A DNA stretch of 5,315 nucleotides. Origin: Rhodobacteraceae bacterium UBA6273 (GTDB taxonomy: Bacteria > Pseudomonadota > Alphaproteobacteria > Rhodobacterales > Rhodobacteraceae). Shown here piece after piece: positions 1-5,315 of the stretch (within the stretch, counting starts at the first letter, position 1; every line of letters starts with the position of its first letter). The notes beneath the pieces are model-generated. The model did no database searches and was not told where the DNA came from. It saw nothing but the letters and a program-made list of their open reading frames with translations. The translations under genes and the position numbers were made by a program. The stretch lies in the NCBI GenBank assembly GCA_002440625.1, contig DJUV01000307.1, positions 526 through 5,840 of the forward strand. Direction: 5' to 3'.

Positions 1-52
1 CGGGGTTCACCCCGACTCTCTCACGCGCCGCCATGGCGGGGTGAGCCCCGCC
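1..52. terminator. Nested GC-rich hairpins, possible 3' end of an upstream transcript
   Basis: Three overlapping structures are visible. CGGGG (1-5) pairs with CCCCG (10-14) around a four-base loop. GGCGGGG (35-41) pairs with CCCCGCC (46-52) around TGAG. In addition, bases 1-14 are the reverse complement of 37-50 at 13 of 14 positions, so the two small hairpins can be swapped for one long stem. CCGCCATGGCGG at 28-39 is a perfect palindrome in the middle. There is no T-run on either side, so this is not a classic intrinsic terminator. A transcript-end or RNA-stabilising role is inferred from the GC stem and its likeness to the hairpin at 2314-2337. Confidence 0.35.
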
Positions 53-81
53 CTGCATGCCTCGCCATGCCGCAAAATGCC

Positions 82-93
82 CGACAGCTGTCG
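82..93. promoter_or_regulatory. 12-bp perfect palindrome, possible operator
   Basis: CGACAGCTGTCG is perfectly self-complementary and ends 112 bases before the ATG at 206. A short palindrome without a loop is better suited to binding a dimeric regulator than to forming an RNA hairpin. No regulator gene is visible in the window and I do not recognise the site as a known consensus, so an operator role is only a possibility. A chance palindrome in GC-rich DNA is the main alternative. Confidence 0.2.
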
Positions 94-132
94 TGACGGA
101 TGCCATACGCGAACCCGACGCATGCCGCCCCG

Positions 133-160
133 GTAGGATGGGCAATATTGCCCATCCTAC
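133..160. repeat. Perfect 28-bp palindrome (GTAGGATGGGCAAT and its complement)
   Basis: The half-site GTAGGATGGGCAAT (133-146) is followed immediately by its exact reverse complement (147-160), with no mismatch and no spacer. It ends 45 bases upstream of the ATG at 206. Chance does not readily give a 14-bp perfect arm. GTAGGATGGGC-type half-sites resemble intergenic palindromic repeat elements (REP/BIME-like) of many proteobacteria, which is recalled family knowledge and not verified here. It could be a dispersed repeat copy, a cruciform or hairpin in the 5' leader, or a large operator. The AT-rich centre and lack of a flanking T-run argue against an ordinary terminator. Confidence 0.75.
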
Positions 161-205
161 GCCAATCGGTCAGGATGCCCGCGACCCTGATCGCCGGAGA
201 CCCGA

Positions 206-787
206 ATGACCCTCTTCCGCCTGCGCAAGATGACCCTCGTTCTCGACGAGATCCACCATGACGGCGGGCCGGATGCGACCACGCCGCGGCTCCGGGGGGC
301 GGTCCTCTCCGTCGTCTCCAACCCCTTCGCCGGGCGCTACGAGCCGGACCTGCAACCGGCGATGGAGGCCTTGAAACCCCTTGGCCTCAGGATGGCGGAG
401 CGGCTGATCGCGGCCCTTGGCGGGCGCGAGGGGATTGACGCCTATGGCAAGGGCGCCCTTGTCGGCGAGGCGGGCGAGTTGGAGCATGGCGCGCTCTGGC
501 ACGCCCCCGGCGGCTACGGCATGCGCGACACTTTGGGCGCGCCGAAGGCCATCGTGCCCTCGACCAAGAAGGTCGGGCCGATGGGGGCCTCCATCGACCT
601 GCCGCTGACCCATCTCAACGCCTCCTACGTCCGCAGCCATTTCGACGCGATGACGGTTTCGGTCCCTGACGGGCCGCGCGCGGATGAGATCGTCTTTGCC
701 CTCGTCATGGCCAAGGGGCCGCGCGTGCATTCGAGGATGGGCGGGCTCGAAGCCGCTGATATCAAGGGCGAGGACGGCTTGCGCTGA
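206..787 (+). CDS. AA_synth (former DUF1185) family protein, putative amino acid metabolism
   Basis: This 193-residue protein has no signal peptide or membrane segment, so it should be cytoplasmic. I recognise it as the Amino acid synthesis family (Pfam PF06684, DUF1185) from an N-terminal RLRK...DEIHHDGG block (about 5-21), a VVSNPFAGRY block (36-45), the hallmark AYGKGALVGEAGELEHGALWH stretch (about 79-99), PGGYGMR (101-107), VPSTKKVGPMGA (117-128), YVRSHFDAM (141-149) and PRADEIVFALVMA (157-169). Length is normal for the family. Known structures, including one from the rhodobacterial Ruegeria (Silicibacter) pomeroyi, show a chorismate-mutase-like fold and suggest a role in amino acid metabolism, but the reaction is unproven. 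The conserved His and Glu in the central block are candidate functional residues. The ATG at 206 has a GGAG (196-199) six bases upstream; the internal ATG at 230 has none. The gene lies 231 bases before the ABC importer operon on the same strand, which suggests work on its substrate. Confidence 0.9.
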   Translation: MTLFRLRKMTLVLDEIHHDGGPDATTPRLRGAVLSVVSNPFAGRYEPDLQPAMEALKPLGLRMAERLIAALGGREGIDAYGKGALVGEAGELEHGALWHAPGGYGMRDTLGAPKAIVPSTKKVGPMGASIDLPLTHLNASYVRSHFDAMTVSVPDGPRADEIVFALVMAKGPRVHSRMGGLEAADIKGEDGLR

Positions 788-788
788 T

Positions 789-811
789 GCGCCGGCACTC
801 CGGCCCGGCGC
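789..811 (+). terminator. GC stem-loop just after the AA_synth stop codon
   Basis: GCGCCGG (789-795) pairs with CCGGCGC (805-811) around a nine-base loop, starting one base after the TGA at 785-787. The seven-base all-GC stem is stable, but no T-run follows, so it is a weak intrinsic-terminator candidate. It may protect the 3' end of the AA_synth message or partly stop transcription before the transporter operon. A chance stem in GC-rich sequence is possible. Confidence 0.35.
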
Positions 812-842
812 GGTCGGTGGAGGTTTCGCCGGGCAAAAGTTG

Positions 843-911
843 ATGACGCTCCTGACGGTCGCCCATACCGTCTTCGGTCTCTGGCTTCTCTCGGCGCCCG
901 CCGCCGGGTGA
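843..911 (+). CDS. Doubtful 22-residue hydrophobic small ORF
   Basis: ATG at 843 opens a 22-codon frame ending at TGA 909-911. The peptide begins MTLLTVAHTVFGLWLLSA and is almost uncharged, with five Leu and two Val, so it could be a single membrane-spanning micropeptide or a leader peptide. Its ATG overlaps the TGA (841-843) of an 18-codon ORF whose own ATG (787) overlaps the AA_synth stop, making a chain of TGATG start/stop overlaps. Against it, the nearest GGAGG (819-823) lies 19 bases upstream, too far for a normal ribosome site, and the frame is also open further upstream inside the AA_synth gene. I recognise no family and rate it more likely chance than real. Confidence 0.15.
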   Translation: MTLLTVAHTVFGLWLLSAPAAG

Positions 912-1018
912 GATTCCCTTGCAATTACGGGCAGTTCGTTGTTCCGTTCGCTCAGGGAAAATGCCTTCGAGCGCGGGAAACCCCAAAAAACGCGCCTTAT
1001 CAACAGCGGAGATGTTTG

Positions 1019-2305
1019 ATGACGAACAAGCTGATCACCCCGACTCGCCGCACTGTCCTGACCGGAATGGCCGCCGGTGGCGCGCTTCTGGCGACGGGAC
1101 TGACCCCGCGCTTCGCGCAGGCGCAATCGTCCGAGCCGATCAAGCTCGGCTTCCAGCTTCACCGCACCGGGATCGGGGCCGCATATGGCCGCTGGTACGA
1201 ACGTACCGCGACCGCAGCACTGAAGGTCGTGAACGACGCGGGCGGCATCAATGGCCGTCCGGTCGAGATCCTTTTCGAGGATGACGGCACCGATCCGGCG
1301 CGCGGGGCGGAAGTCTTCGGCAAGCTCGCCACCCAGTCGAACTGCGACCTCGTCTTCGGCGCGCTTTTCTCCCACGTCGTCATCGGCACCGCGCCCCGCG
1401 CGGCGGAGCTGAAAGTGCCCTATCTCGTCTGCTCCGAGGGCCATCATGTCGCAAGCGGGATGCTGAACCGCTGGACGCTGCAACCCGGCATTACCGACGT
1501 GAAAAGCCAGGTGCAGGGCATGGCGCCCTTCGTGACCCAGAACCTCGGCAAGAAGGTCGCGATGATCTTCCCCGACTTCGCCTTCGGCCATGATCATCGG
1601 GACTATTTCAGCGCCGCCGTGGCCGCGCAGGGCGGCGAGGTCATCGCCCAGATCGCCATTCCGCCGACCGAGACCACCTTCACCCGCTACTTCCCGCAGA
1701 TCCCGGCGGAGACCGAGGTGATCTACCACGTCATGGTCGGCCCCGCCGTCCTGACCTTCGTGAAGGAACTCGGCGAGTTCTACGGCACCGGCGCAAGGCC
1801 GCAGCTTTTCGGCTTCATGGATTCGCTTGAGGCGGTCGACATCGCCTCGCCCGGTCTCGAATTCCTCGACGGCTCGCATTTCTGGGAGGCGCATCCGCGC
1901 TACAAGCAGGCCGATGCGAGCGAGGCGGAGACCTTCTACCGCACCGCCGTCGGCGTCGATGACAACGGCGCGGCGGCGAATGACCCGGCGGACGTGGCGA
2001 CCTATTCGCACATGTTCTCGACCTGGGAGACGCTCTTCATCATCAAGGCGGCGATGGAGGCATCCGGCTATCAGGGTGCCGCAGACCGGCAGAAATTCGT
2101 CGAAGCGCTTGAGGCGATGACCGATTTTGCCGAGGGCGCCGAGCATCCGCAGGGCGCCAAGACCTTCAACGGCAAGACCCATCAGGCCTTCGGGATTCAA
2201 TCGATCTCCAAGGTCGAGGGCGGCAAGCTGGTGCGCGTGCACCAGACCACGCTTGAGGACGGCCAATATCCCGATGAGGTCGACTACACGACGCAATCCT
2301 TCTGA
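1019..2305 (+). CDS. Tat-exported ABC transporter substrate-binding protein, branched-chain amino acid/amide type
   Basis: This 428-residue protein is the periplasmic ligand receptor of the importer encoded downstream. The N-terminus has a twin-arginine motif TRRTVL (9-14), a hydrophobic stretch (about 16-28) and an AQA cleavage site (33-35), so the mature chain should start near Gln36. The mature part is a type I periplasmic binding fold of the LivJ/Peripla_BP_6 class: opening strand IKLGFQLHRTG (41-51), the typical NDAGGINGRPV block (72-82), EDDGTDP (87-93) and the DLVFGALFS strand (about 110-118). Its only two cysteines, 109 and 138, could form a periplasmic disulfide. A bordering frame extends upstream to 908, but the ATG at 1019 has GGAGA (1008-1012) six bases before it and puts the Tat motif at the usual place. 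It is the first gene of the operon, as is usual for such systems. The ligand is undetermined: branched-chain amino acids, urea, amides or related compounds all fit the family. Confidence 0.92.
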   Translation: MTNKLITPTRRTVLTGMAAGGALLATGLTPRFAQAQSSEPIKLGFQLHRTGIGAAYGRWYERTATAALKVVNDAGGINGRPVEILFEDDGTDPARGAEVFGKLATQSNCDLVFGALFSHVVIGTAPRAAELKVPYLVCSEGHHVASGMLNRWTLQPGITDVKSQVQGMAPFVTQNLGKKVAMIFPDFAFGHDHRDYFSAAVAAQGGEVIAQIAIPPTETTFTRYFPQIPAETEVIYHVMVGPAVLTFVKELGEFYGTGARPQLFGFMDSLEAVDIASPGLEFLDGSHFWEAHPRYKQADASEAETFYRTAVGVDDNGAAANDPADVATYSHMFSTWETLFIIKAAMEASGYQGAADRQKFVEALEAMTDFAEGAEHPQGAKTFNGKTHQAFGIQSISKVEGGKLVRVHQTTLEDGQYPDEVDYTTQSF

Positions 2306-2313
2306 CCGGGAGA

Positions 2314-2337
2314 GGGCGGGGCGCATCAGCCCCGCCC
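2314..2337 (+). promoter_or_regulatory. Strong intercistronic stem-loop between binding-protein and permease genes
   Basis: GGGCGGGGC (2314-2322) pairs perfectly with GCCCCGCCC (2329-2337) around the six-base loop GCATCA. The nine-base all-GC stem lies eight bases after the binding-protein stop and nine bases before the permease start codon. No T-run follows, so full termination is unlikely. In comparable operons such hairpins protect the 3' end of the upstream message and lower downstream expression, giving excess binding protein over permease; that role here is inference. The inner arms match those of the hairpin at 35-52. Confidence 0.75.
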
Positions 2338-2346
2338 GACCTTAGC

Positions 2347-3261
2347 TTGCAACTCGGTTCCATCTTCCTTCTCGCCCTTCTCGAAGGGCTGGTCAGCGCC
2401 TCGGTCCTTGCGCTGACCGCCTGTGGCCTGTCGCTGGTCTTCGGGATCATGCGGGTGGTCAACGTCGCACATGGCGAATTCTTCATGCTGGGCGCGGTTC
2501 TGGCGTGGTTCACCGCATCGCTGATGCCGGGGCCGCCGGCGCTGACCTTTGTGGCGGCTCTAGTTATCTGTCCGCTGATCGTCGGCGCCGTCGCGGCGCT
2601 GGCTGACATGCTGGTCCTGAAGCGGCTGAATTATGAGCCTGAGGCGACCATCGTCGCCACCATCGGGCTTCTCTACATCCTCCAGCAGGGCGCGCTGACC
2701 GTCTTCGGCCCGAACGCGCTGCCGGTGCCGGCACCCCTGGACTTCCGCTTGCAGTTTCCGGGCTTCGGCTATTCCGGTTACAAGATCGCGGTGATCCTTG
2801 CCGCTGTGCTTCTGCTCCTCGGCCTCTGGCTGATCCTGACGCGGACGCGGATCGGCCTTGTGATGCGCGCCACGCAGATCGACCGCGCCACGGCGCGCGC
2901 CTTCGGCATCAACGTCGACCGGGTCTATGCCGGCGTCTTCGCCATGGGGGCCGGCCTTGCCGCCATCGCCGCCGTGCTGATCGTGCCGATCCAGCAGGCG
3001 CATTACCTGATGGGGGCCGATCCCCTGCTCCTGTCCTTCTCTGTCGTGATCATCGGCGGCCTCGGCAGCCTGCGCGGCACAGTGGTTGCAGCGCTGCTGA
3101 TCGGCATGGTCGACCAGATGATCCCGATCTTCATGCCAGTGGTCTTCCCCGCCTATGGCGCATGGTTCACGCCGACGCTGGCCAAGATCATCGCGACGCT
3201 CGTCGTGGCGCTGGTCCTCGTCTTCCGGCCGCAGGGCCTTTTCGGGAAGCGCATGGCATGA
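2347..3261 (+). CDS. livH: LivH-type branched-chain amino acid/amide ABC transporter permease
   Basis: This 304-residue, very hydrophobic inner-membrane protein is one half of the transmembrane channel. The family hallmark GIMRVVNVAHGEFFMLGA spans about 33-50. The cytoplasmic coupling loop that contacts the ATPase is recognisable as MRATQIDRATARAFGIN (about 172-188), and the C-terminal GGLGSLRGT motif is near 236-244, followed by the closing helices and an FRPQGLFGKR tail typical of the family. The length fits LivH. The frame has no ATG or GTG between the previous stop and the conserved N-terminal helix, so TTG at 2347 is the only plausible start; the next ATG falls inside the hallmark motif. 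No Shine-Dalgarno sequence lies in the nine bases between the hairpin at 2314-2337 and this TTG. The stop overlaps the next gene's start by four bases (ATGA). The substrate is not deducible, so the symbol denotes family and not proven leucine transport. Confidence 0.9.
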   Translation: MQLGSIFLLALLEGLVSASVLALTACGLSLVFGIMRVVNVAHGEFFMLGAVLAWFTASLMPGPPALTFVAALVICPLIVGAVAALADMLVLKRLNYEPEATIVATIGLLYILQQGALTVFGPNALPVPAPLDFRLQFPGFGYSGYKIAVILAAVLLLLGLWLILTRTRIGLVMRATQIDRATARAFGINVDRVYAGVFAMGAGLAAIAAVLIVPIQQAHYLMGADPLLLSFSVVIIGGLGSLRGTVVAALLIGMVDQMIPIFMPVVFPAYGAWFTPTLAKIIATLVVALVLVFRPQGLFGKRMA

Positions 3262-4199
3262 TCGACCGCCGCGCGCTTTTCCTGCATCTCGCGGTACTTG
3301 CGGCGCTTCTCGCCGCCCTGCCGATGCTCGCGGCCTATCACGTCACCAACATCGCCAAGATCATGGTGCTTGCGGTCTATGCGATGGGCTACAACATCGC
3401 CTTCGGCTACACCGGGCTTCTGAGCCTTGGCCACGCGATGTTCTTCGCCGCCGGGCTTTACGCGGCAGGCATGGGGATCAGCCTCTTCGGGCTTTCGGCG
3501 GCGGGGGCGCTGGTGCTTGGCCCGGTGGCGGGGGGGCTTGCGGCAACGCTCGTCGGGCTTCTGGCGCTCAGAACCGCCGGTGTCGCCTTCATGATCGTGA
3601 CGCTGATGTTCGCCCAGGCCGGCTATCTGACCATCCTCTACTTCGTGAAATATACCCGCGGCGACGAAGGCATCGTCATCGCCCGCGCCGCCCGCGCCAT
3701 CGGATCGGTCGATCTTTCCGCCGACACGCCACGCTACCTTCTGGCCTTCGGGATCTTCGCGCTGGCGCTGCTTCTCAACCTCGCCCTCGTCCGTTCGCCC
3801 TTTGGCCGGATCATGGTCGCCATGCGCGAGAATGAGGCGCGGAGCCGGATGCTGGGCTACAACCCCTATACCGTGAAGCTGACGGCACTTGCCGTCTCGG
3901 GCGTCTATGCCGGGGCGGCGGGGGCGGCCTATGCCGTGGTGTTCGGCTATGTGGGCGCGAGCCTCGCCTCGGTCCAATACTCGATCCTGCCGCTCCTCTA
4001 CGTGCTTCTTGGCGGGGCGGGGACGGTGCTTGGCCCGTTCCTCGGCGCGCTTTTGATGTTCTACCTCATCGACTATGCCAGTTCCGCCACCTCGGCCTAT
4101 CTTTTCATCGTCGGCGCGGCGCTGATCCTTCTGGTCCTGTTCGCGCCGAAGGGCATCCTTGGCACTCTGCGGGAAAGGCACGCGCGATGGCTGCCGTGA
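3258..4199 (+). CDS. livM: LivM-type branched-chain amino acid/amide ABC transporter permease
   Basis: This 313-residue inner-membrane protein pairs with the LivH-type subunit to form the translocation pore. It starts with a short basic segment (MIDRR) before the first hydrophobic helix, carries the LivM hallmark [21 protein letters not shown] (about 46-66), a coupling loop [14 protein letters not shown] (about 189-202) that should dock on an ATPase, and a conserved [13 protein letters not shown] segment near the C-terminus followed by LFAPKGILG. The ATG at 3258 overlaps the livH stop as ATGA and has GGGAAG (3243-3248) nine bases upstream. The frame is open back to 3162, but that part lies inside livH and would add a non-conserved extension. 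It is shorter than E. coli LivM (about 425 residues), which has an N-terminal extension; this compact form is common in the wider family. Its 3' end overlaps livG by 13 bases. Confidence 0.9.
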   Translation: MIDRRALFLHLAVLAALLAALPMLAAYHVTNIAKIMVLAVYAMGYNIAFGYTGLLSLGHAMFFAAGLYAAGMGISLFGLSAAGALVLGPVAGGLAATLVGLLALRTAGVAFMIVTLMFAQAGYLTILYFVKYTRGDEGIVIARAARAIGSVDLSADTPRYLLAFGIFALALLLNLALVRSPFGRIMVAMRENEARSRMLGYNPYTVKLTALAVSGVYAGAAGAAYAVVFGYVGASLASVQYSILPLLYVLLGGAGTVLGPFLGALLMFYLIDYASSATSAYLFIVGAALILLVLFAPKGILGTLRERHARWLP

Positions 4200-4894
4200 T
4201 CCTTGAGGCGCGGGGGCTGACGCGGCATTTCGGCGGGTTGAAGGCTGTGGACGGGGTGGATTTCGACCTTCGGCAGGGCGAGATCCATGCCCTGATCGGC
4301 CCGAACGGCGCCGGCAAGACCACCTTCGTCAGCCTGCTCTCGGGCCGGATCGAGGCGCAGTCGGGCCGGATCAGCTTCGACGGGCGCGACATCACCCGCC
4401 TGCCGGCCCATGCCCGTGTCCGCCTCGGCATCGCCTATACCTTCCAGATCACGCAAATCTATGCCGCGCTCAGCGTCTTCGACAACGTGGCGCTGGCTGC
4501 GCAAAGCCGGGGCAGCCATCCCCTTGGCGCTGCGGCGATGGAGGCGCTGTCCCGCGTCGGTCTTGAGGCGCGCAAGGACCAGATCGCCGGGACGCTGAGC
4601 TATGGCCACCAGCGGCTTCTTGAGGTCGCGATGGGGTTGGCGCTGAAACCCCGGCTCCTGATCCTGGACGAGCCGACGCAGGGCCTGTCGCAGGGCGAGA
4701 TCGAGACCTTCAACGGCATCGTGAAATCGGTGGTGCCCGAGGCGACGGTGCTGCTGATCGAGCACAACATGGATGTGGTCATGGAGCTTGCCGAGTGGAT
4801 CACCGTCCTCAACTTCGGCCAGGTTCTGGCGACCGGCACGCCGCCCGCGATCCGGGCCAATCCGGCCGTCCAGTCGGCCTATCTGGGGGCATGA
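4187..4894 (+). CDS. livG: LivG-type ABC transporter ATP-binding protein
   Basis: This 235-residue cytoplasmic ATPase drives import together with the LivF-type partner. All nucleotide-binding motifs are present: aromatic residue near F15, Walker [10 protein letters not shown] (38-46, Lys44), Q-loop Gln87 in YTFQIT, signature LSYGHQ (137-142), Walker B LLILD (157-161) with catalytic Glu162, TQGLS D-loop (164-168) and switch His193 in LLIEHNMD. The tail [28 protein letters not shown] (in the last 30 residues) is diagnostic of the LivG branch. It is about 20 residues shorter than E. coli LivG, apparently through a compact helical segment between Q-loop and signature. The signature has His where LivG proteins often have Gln, Glu or Asp. 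The ATG at 4187 lies inside the livM end and has AAAGG (4174-4178) eight bases upstream. The stop overlaps the livF start. Confidence 0.93.
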   Translation: MAAVILEARGLTRHFGGLKAVDGVDFDLRQGEIHALIGPNGAGKTTFVSLLSGRIEAQSGRISFDGRDITRLPAHARVRLGIAYTFQITQIYAALSVFDNVALAAQSRGSHPLGAAAMEALSRVGLEARKDQIAGTLSYGHQRLLEVAMGLALKPRLLILDEPTQGLSQGEIETFNGIVKSVVPEATVLLIEHNMDVVMELAEWITVLNFGQVLATGTPPAIRANPAVQSAYLGA

Positions 4895-5315
4895 TGCTGA
4901 CGCTCCAGTCCATCGAGGCAGGTTACGGCGCGGTGCAGGTGCTGCGCGGCCTGTCGTTCGAGGTGCGCCCGGGCGAGGTTCTCTGCCTGATGGGCCGCAA
5001 CGGCGCCGGCAAGACGACGGCGCTGCGCGCGATCGTGGGGCAGGTTCCGGTGACGGCGGGATCGGTGGTTCTCGACGGCACGCCGGTCAACACGCTTCCG
5101 GCGCATGAGGTGCCGAAGCAGGGCATCGGCTACGTCCCGCAGGGCCGTCGGCTTTTCGGCGAACTCACGGTGGCCGAGAATATCGAGATCGGGCTGATGA
5201 CGCGGGGCCGCGATGCGCGGGTGCGGGAGCGCGTGCTGGACATCTTCCCGCGCCTTCGCGAACGGCTCGGCCAGATGTCGCGGACGCTTTCGGGCGGCGA
5301 ACAGCAGATGCTGGC
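4891..5315 (+). CDS. livF: LivF-type ABC transporter ATP-binding protein, 3' truncated by window end
   Basis: The frame stays open to the last base, giving 141 codons of a protein that is normally about 235-240 residues. Visible are the LivF-like start LTLQSIEAGYGAVQVLRGLSFEV (3-25 region), Walker A GRNGAGKTT (35-43, Lys41), Q-loop Gln84 in the YVPQGRRLFGELTVAEN stretch (81-97) typical of LivF, and signature LSGGEQ (133-138). Walker B, D-loop and switch His lie beyond the window. Two adjacent ATG codons (4891 and 4894) are possible: the first overlaps the livG stop as ATGA, the second as TGATG. GGGGG at 4885-4889 is better spaced for 4894 (four bases), and the second Met also gives the commoner LivF N-terminus, so the true start may be three bases later. 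It forms the ATPase heterodimer with the LivG-type protein. Confidence 0.92.
   Translation, partial: MMLTLQSIEAGYGAVQVLRGLSFEVRPGEVLCLMGRNGAGKTTALRAIVGQVPVTAGSVVLDGTPVNTLPAHEVPKQGIGYVPQGRRLFGELTVAENIEIGLMTRGRDARVRERVLDIFPRLRERLGQMSRTLSGGEQQML

Larger units (their letters stand above)
1..205. other. Intergenic leader rich in inverted repeats
   Basis: No reading frame here resembles a known protein, and the first supportable gene starts at 206. The stretch holds several separate dyad symmetries (1-14, 28-39, 35-52, 82-93 and 133-160), annotated individually where supported. The GC hairpins at the very start resemble the post-stop stem-loop found later at 2314-2337, so I infer that an upstream gene ends just outside the window and that 1-52 is its 3' end. 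The promoter of the 206 gene should lie around 55-195, but I see no convincing -35/-10 pair. Confidence 0.6.
788..1018. other. Intergenic region before the ABC operon
   Basis: This 231-base gap separates the AA_synth stop from the binding-protein start. It contains a GC hairpin right after the stop (789-811), two very short doubtful ORFs (787-843 and 843-911) and an AT-richer stretch from about 911 to 1005. The AT-richer part is the most likely place for a promoter of the transporter operon, but I find no well-matched -35/-10 pair. TTGATG at 840 with CATACC about 18 bases later is the best and still poor candidate. GTTCG-type pentamers at 934, 941 and 946 are short enough to be chance. Confidence 0.6.

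Noticed and set aside
133..160. The 28-bp palindrome as an insertion sequence end or as a CRISPR repeat
   Set aside because: No transposase gene, partner inverted repeat or target-site duplication is visible, and there is no repeat-spacer periodicity.
840..869. TTGATG and CATACC as a promoter for the transporter operon
   Set aside because: The -10-like hexamer matches TATAAT at only three positions and the pair is not better than expected by chance, so it is not annotated as a promoter.
908..1018. Upstream start at 908 for the binding protein, adding 37 residues
   Set aside because: The extension would bury the Tat motif at residue 47 and has no good ribosome site; ATG 1019 has a well-spaced GGAGA.
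170..2326. A 718-codon open frame on the minus strand across AA_synth and the binding protein
   Set aside because: It lies antisense to two clearly recognisable genes, its translation is rich in Arg, Gly, Ala, His and Glu with no recognisable domain, and long antisense frames are expected opposite GC-rich genes with strong third-position bias.
3162..3257. Upstream start at 3162 for livM
   Set aside because: It lies within livH, adds a non-conserved segment, and ATG 3258 has a Shine-Dalgarno sequence and the typical ATGA overlap.
3153..4181. A 342-codon open frame on the minus strand opposite livM
   Set aside because: It gives a charged, low-complexity Lys/Arg/Glu/His-rich product opposite a well-supported permease gene; the composition is what the complement of hydrophobic membrane-protein codons yields.
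4097..4765. A 222-codon open frame on the minus strand opposite livG
   Set aside because: It is antisense to an ATPase with every canonical motif and shows no domain of its own.

Overview
The window reads as a stretch of chromosome from a GC-rich alphaproteobacterium, most likely of the Rhodobacterales/Paracoccaceae type. This is an inference from the high GC with G/C-rich third codon positions, a Tat-signal branched-chain-amino-acid-type binding protein, and an AA_synth (formerly DUF1185) gene beside the transporter. No taxonomic marker gene is present. All recognisable genes lie on the + strand.

Layout. Positions 1-205 carry no recognisable gene but are unusually dense in dyad symmetry: nested GC hairpins at 1-52, a 12-bp palindrome at 82-93 and a perfect 28-bp palindrome at 133-160. 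An AA_synth family gene follows at 206-787. Positions 788-1018 are a 231-base gap with a GC hairpin just after the stop codon and two tiny, doubtful, start/stop-coupled ORFs. From 1019 onward there is a complete-looking high-affinity ABC importer operon of the branched-chain amino acid / amide (HAAT, Liv) type: a Tat-exported periplasmic binding protein (1019-2305), a strong stem-loop (2314-2337), LivH-type permease (2347-3261, TTG start), LivM-type permease (3258-4199), LivG-type ATPase (4187-4894) and LivF-type ATPase (4891 to beyond the window end). The last four cistrons overlap each other by 4 to 13 bases, so they are almost certainly co-transcribed and translationally coupled.

How they work together. 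The binding protein captures a ligand in the periplasm and delivers it to the LivH/LivM membrane heterodimer, which the LivG/LivF ATPase pair powers. The true ligand cannot be read from sequence: this family takes up branched-chain amino acids, but also urea, short amides and other small amino-acid-like compounds. The AA_synth protein upstream is a small cytoplasmic protein of a structurally known but biochemically uncharacterised family, and its position suggests it acts on, or downstream of, what the transporter brings in. The stem-loop between the binding-protein and permease genes, followed by a TTG start with no visible Shine-Dalgarno sequence, looks like a device for making much more binding protein than membrane complex.

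The gene content itself is ordinary for this group of bacteria. The items most worth a second look are the 28-bp palindrome, the AA_synth/transporter pairing and the weak start of the livH-like gene. I did not find a novel defence, mobile or RNA-guided system, CRISPR array, tRNA or rRNA.
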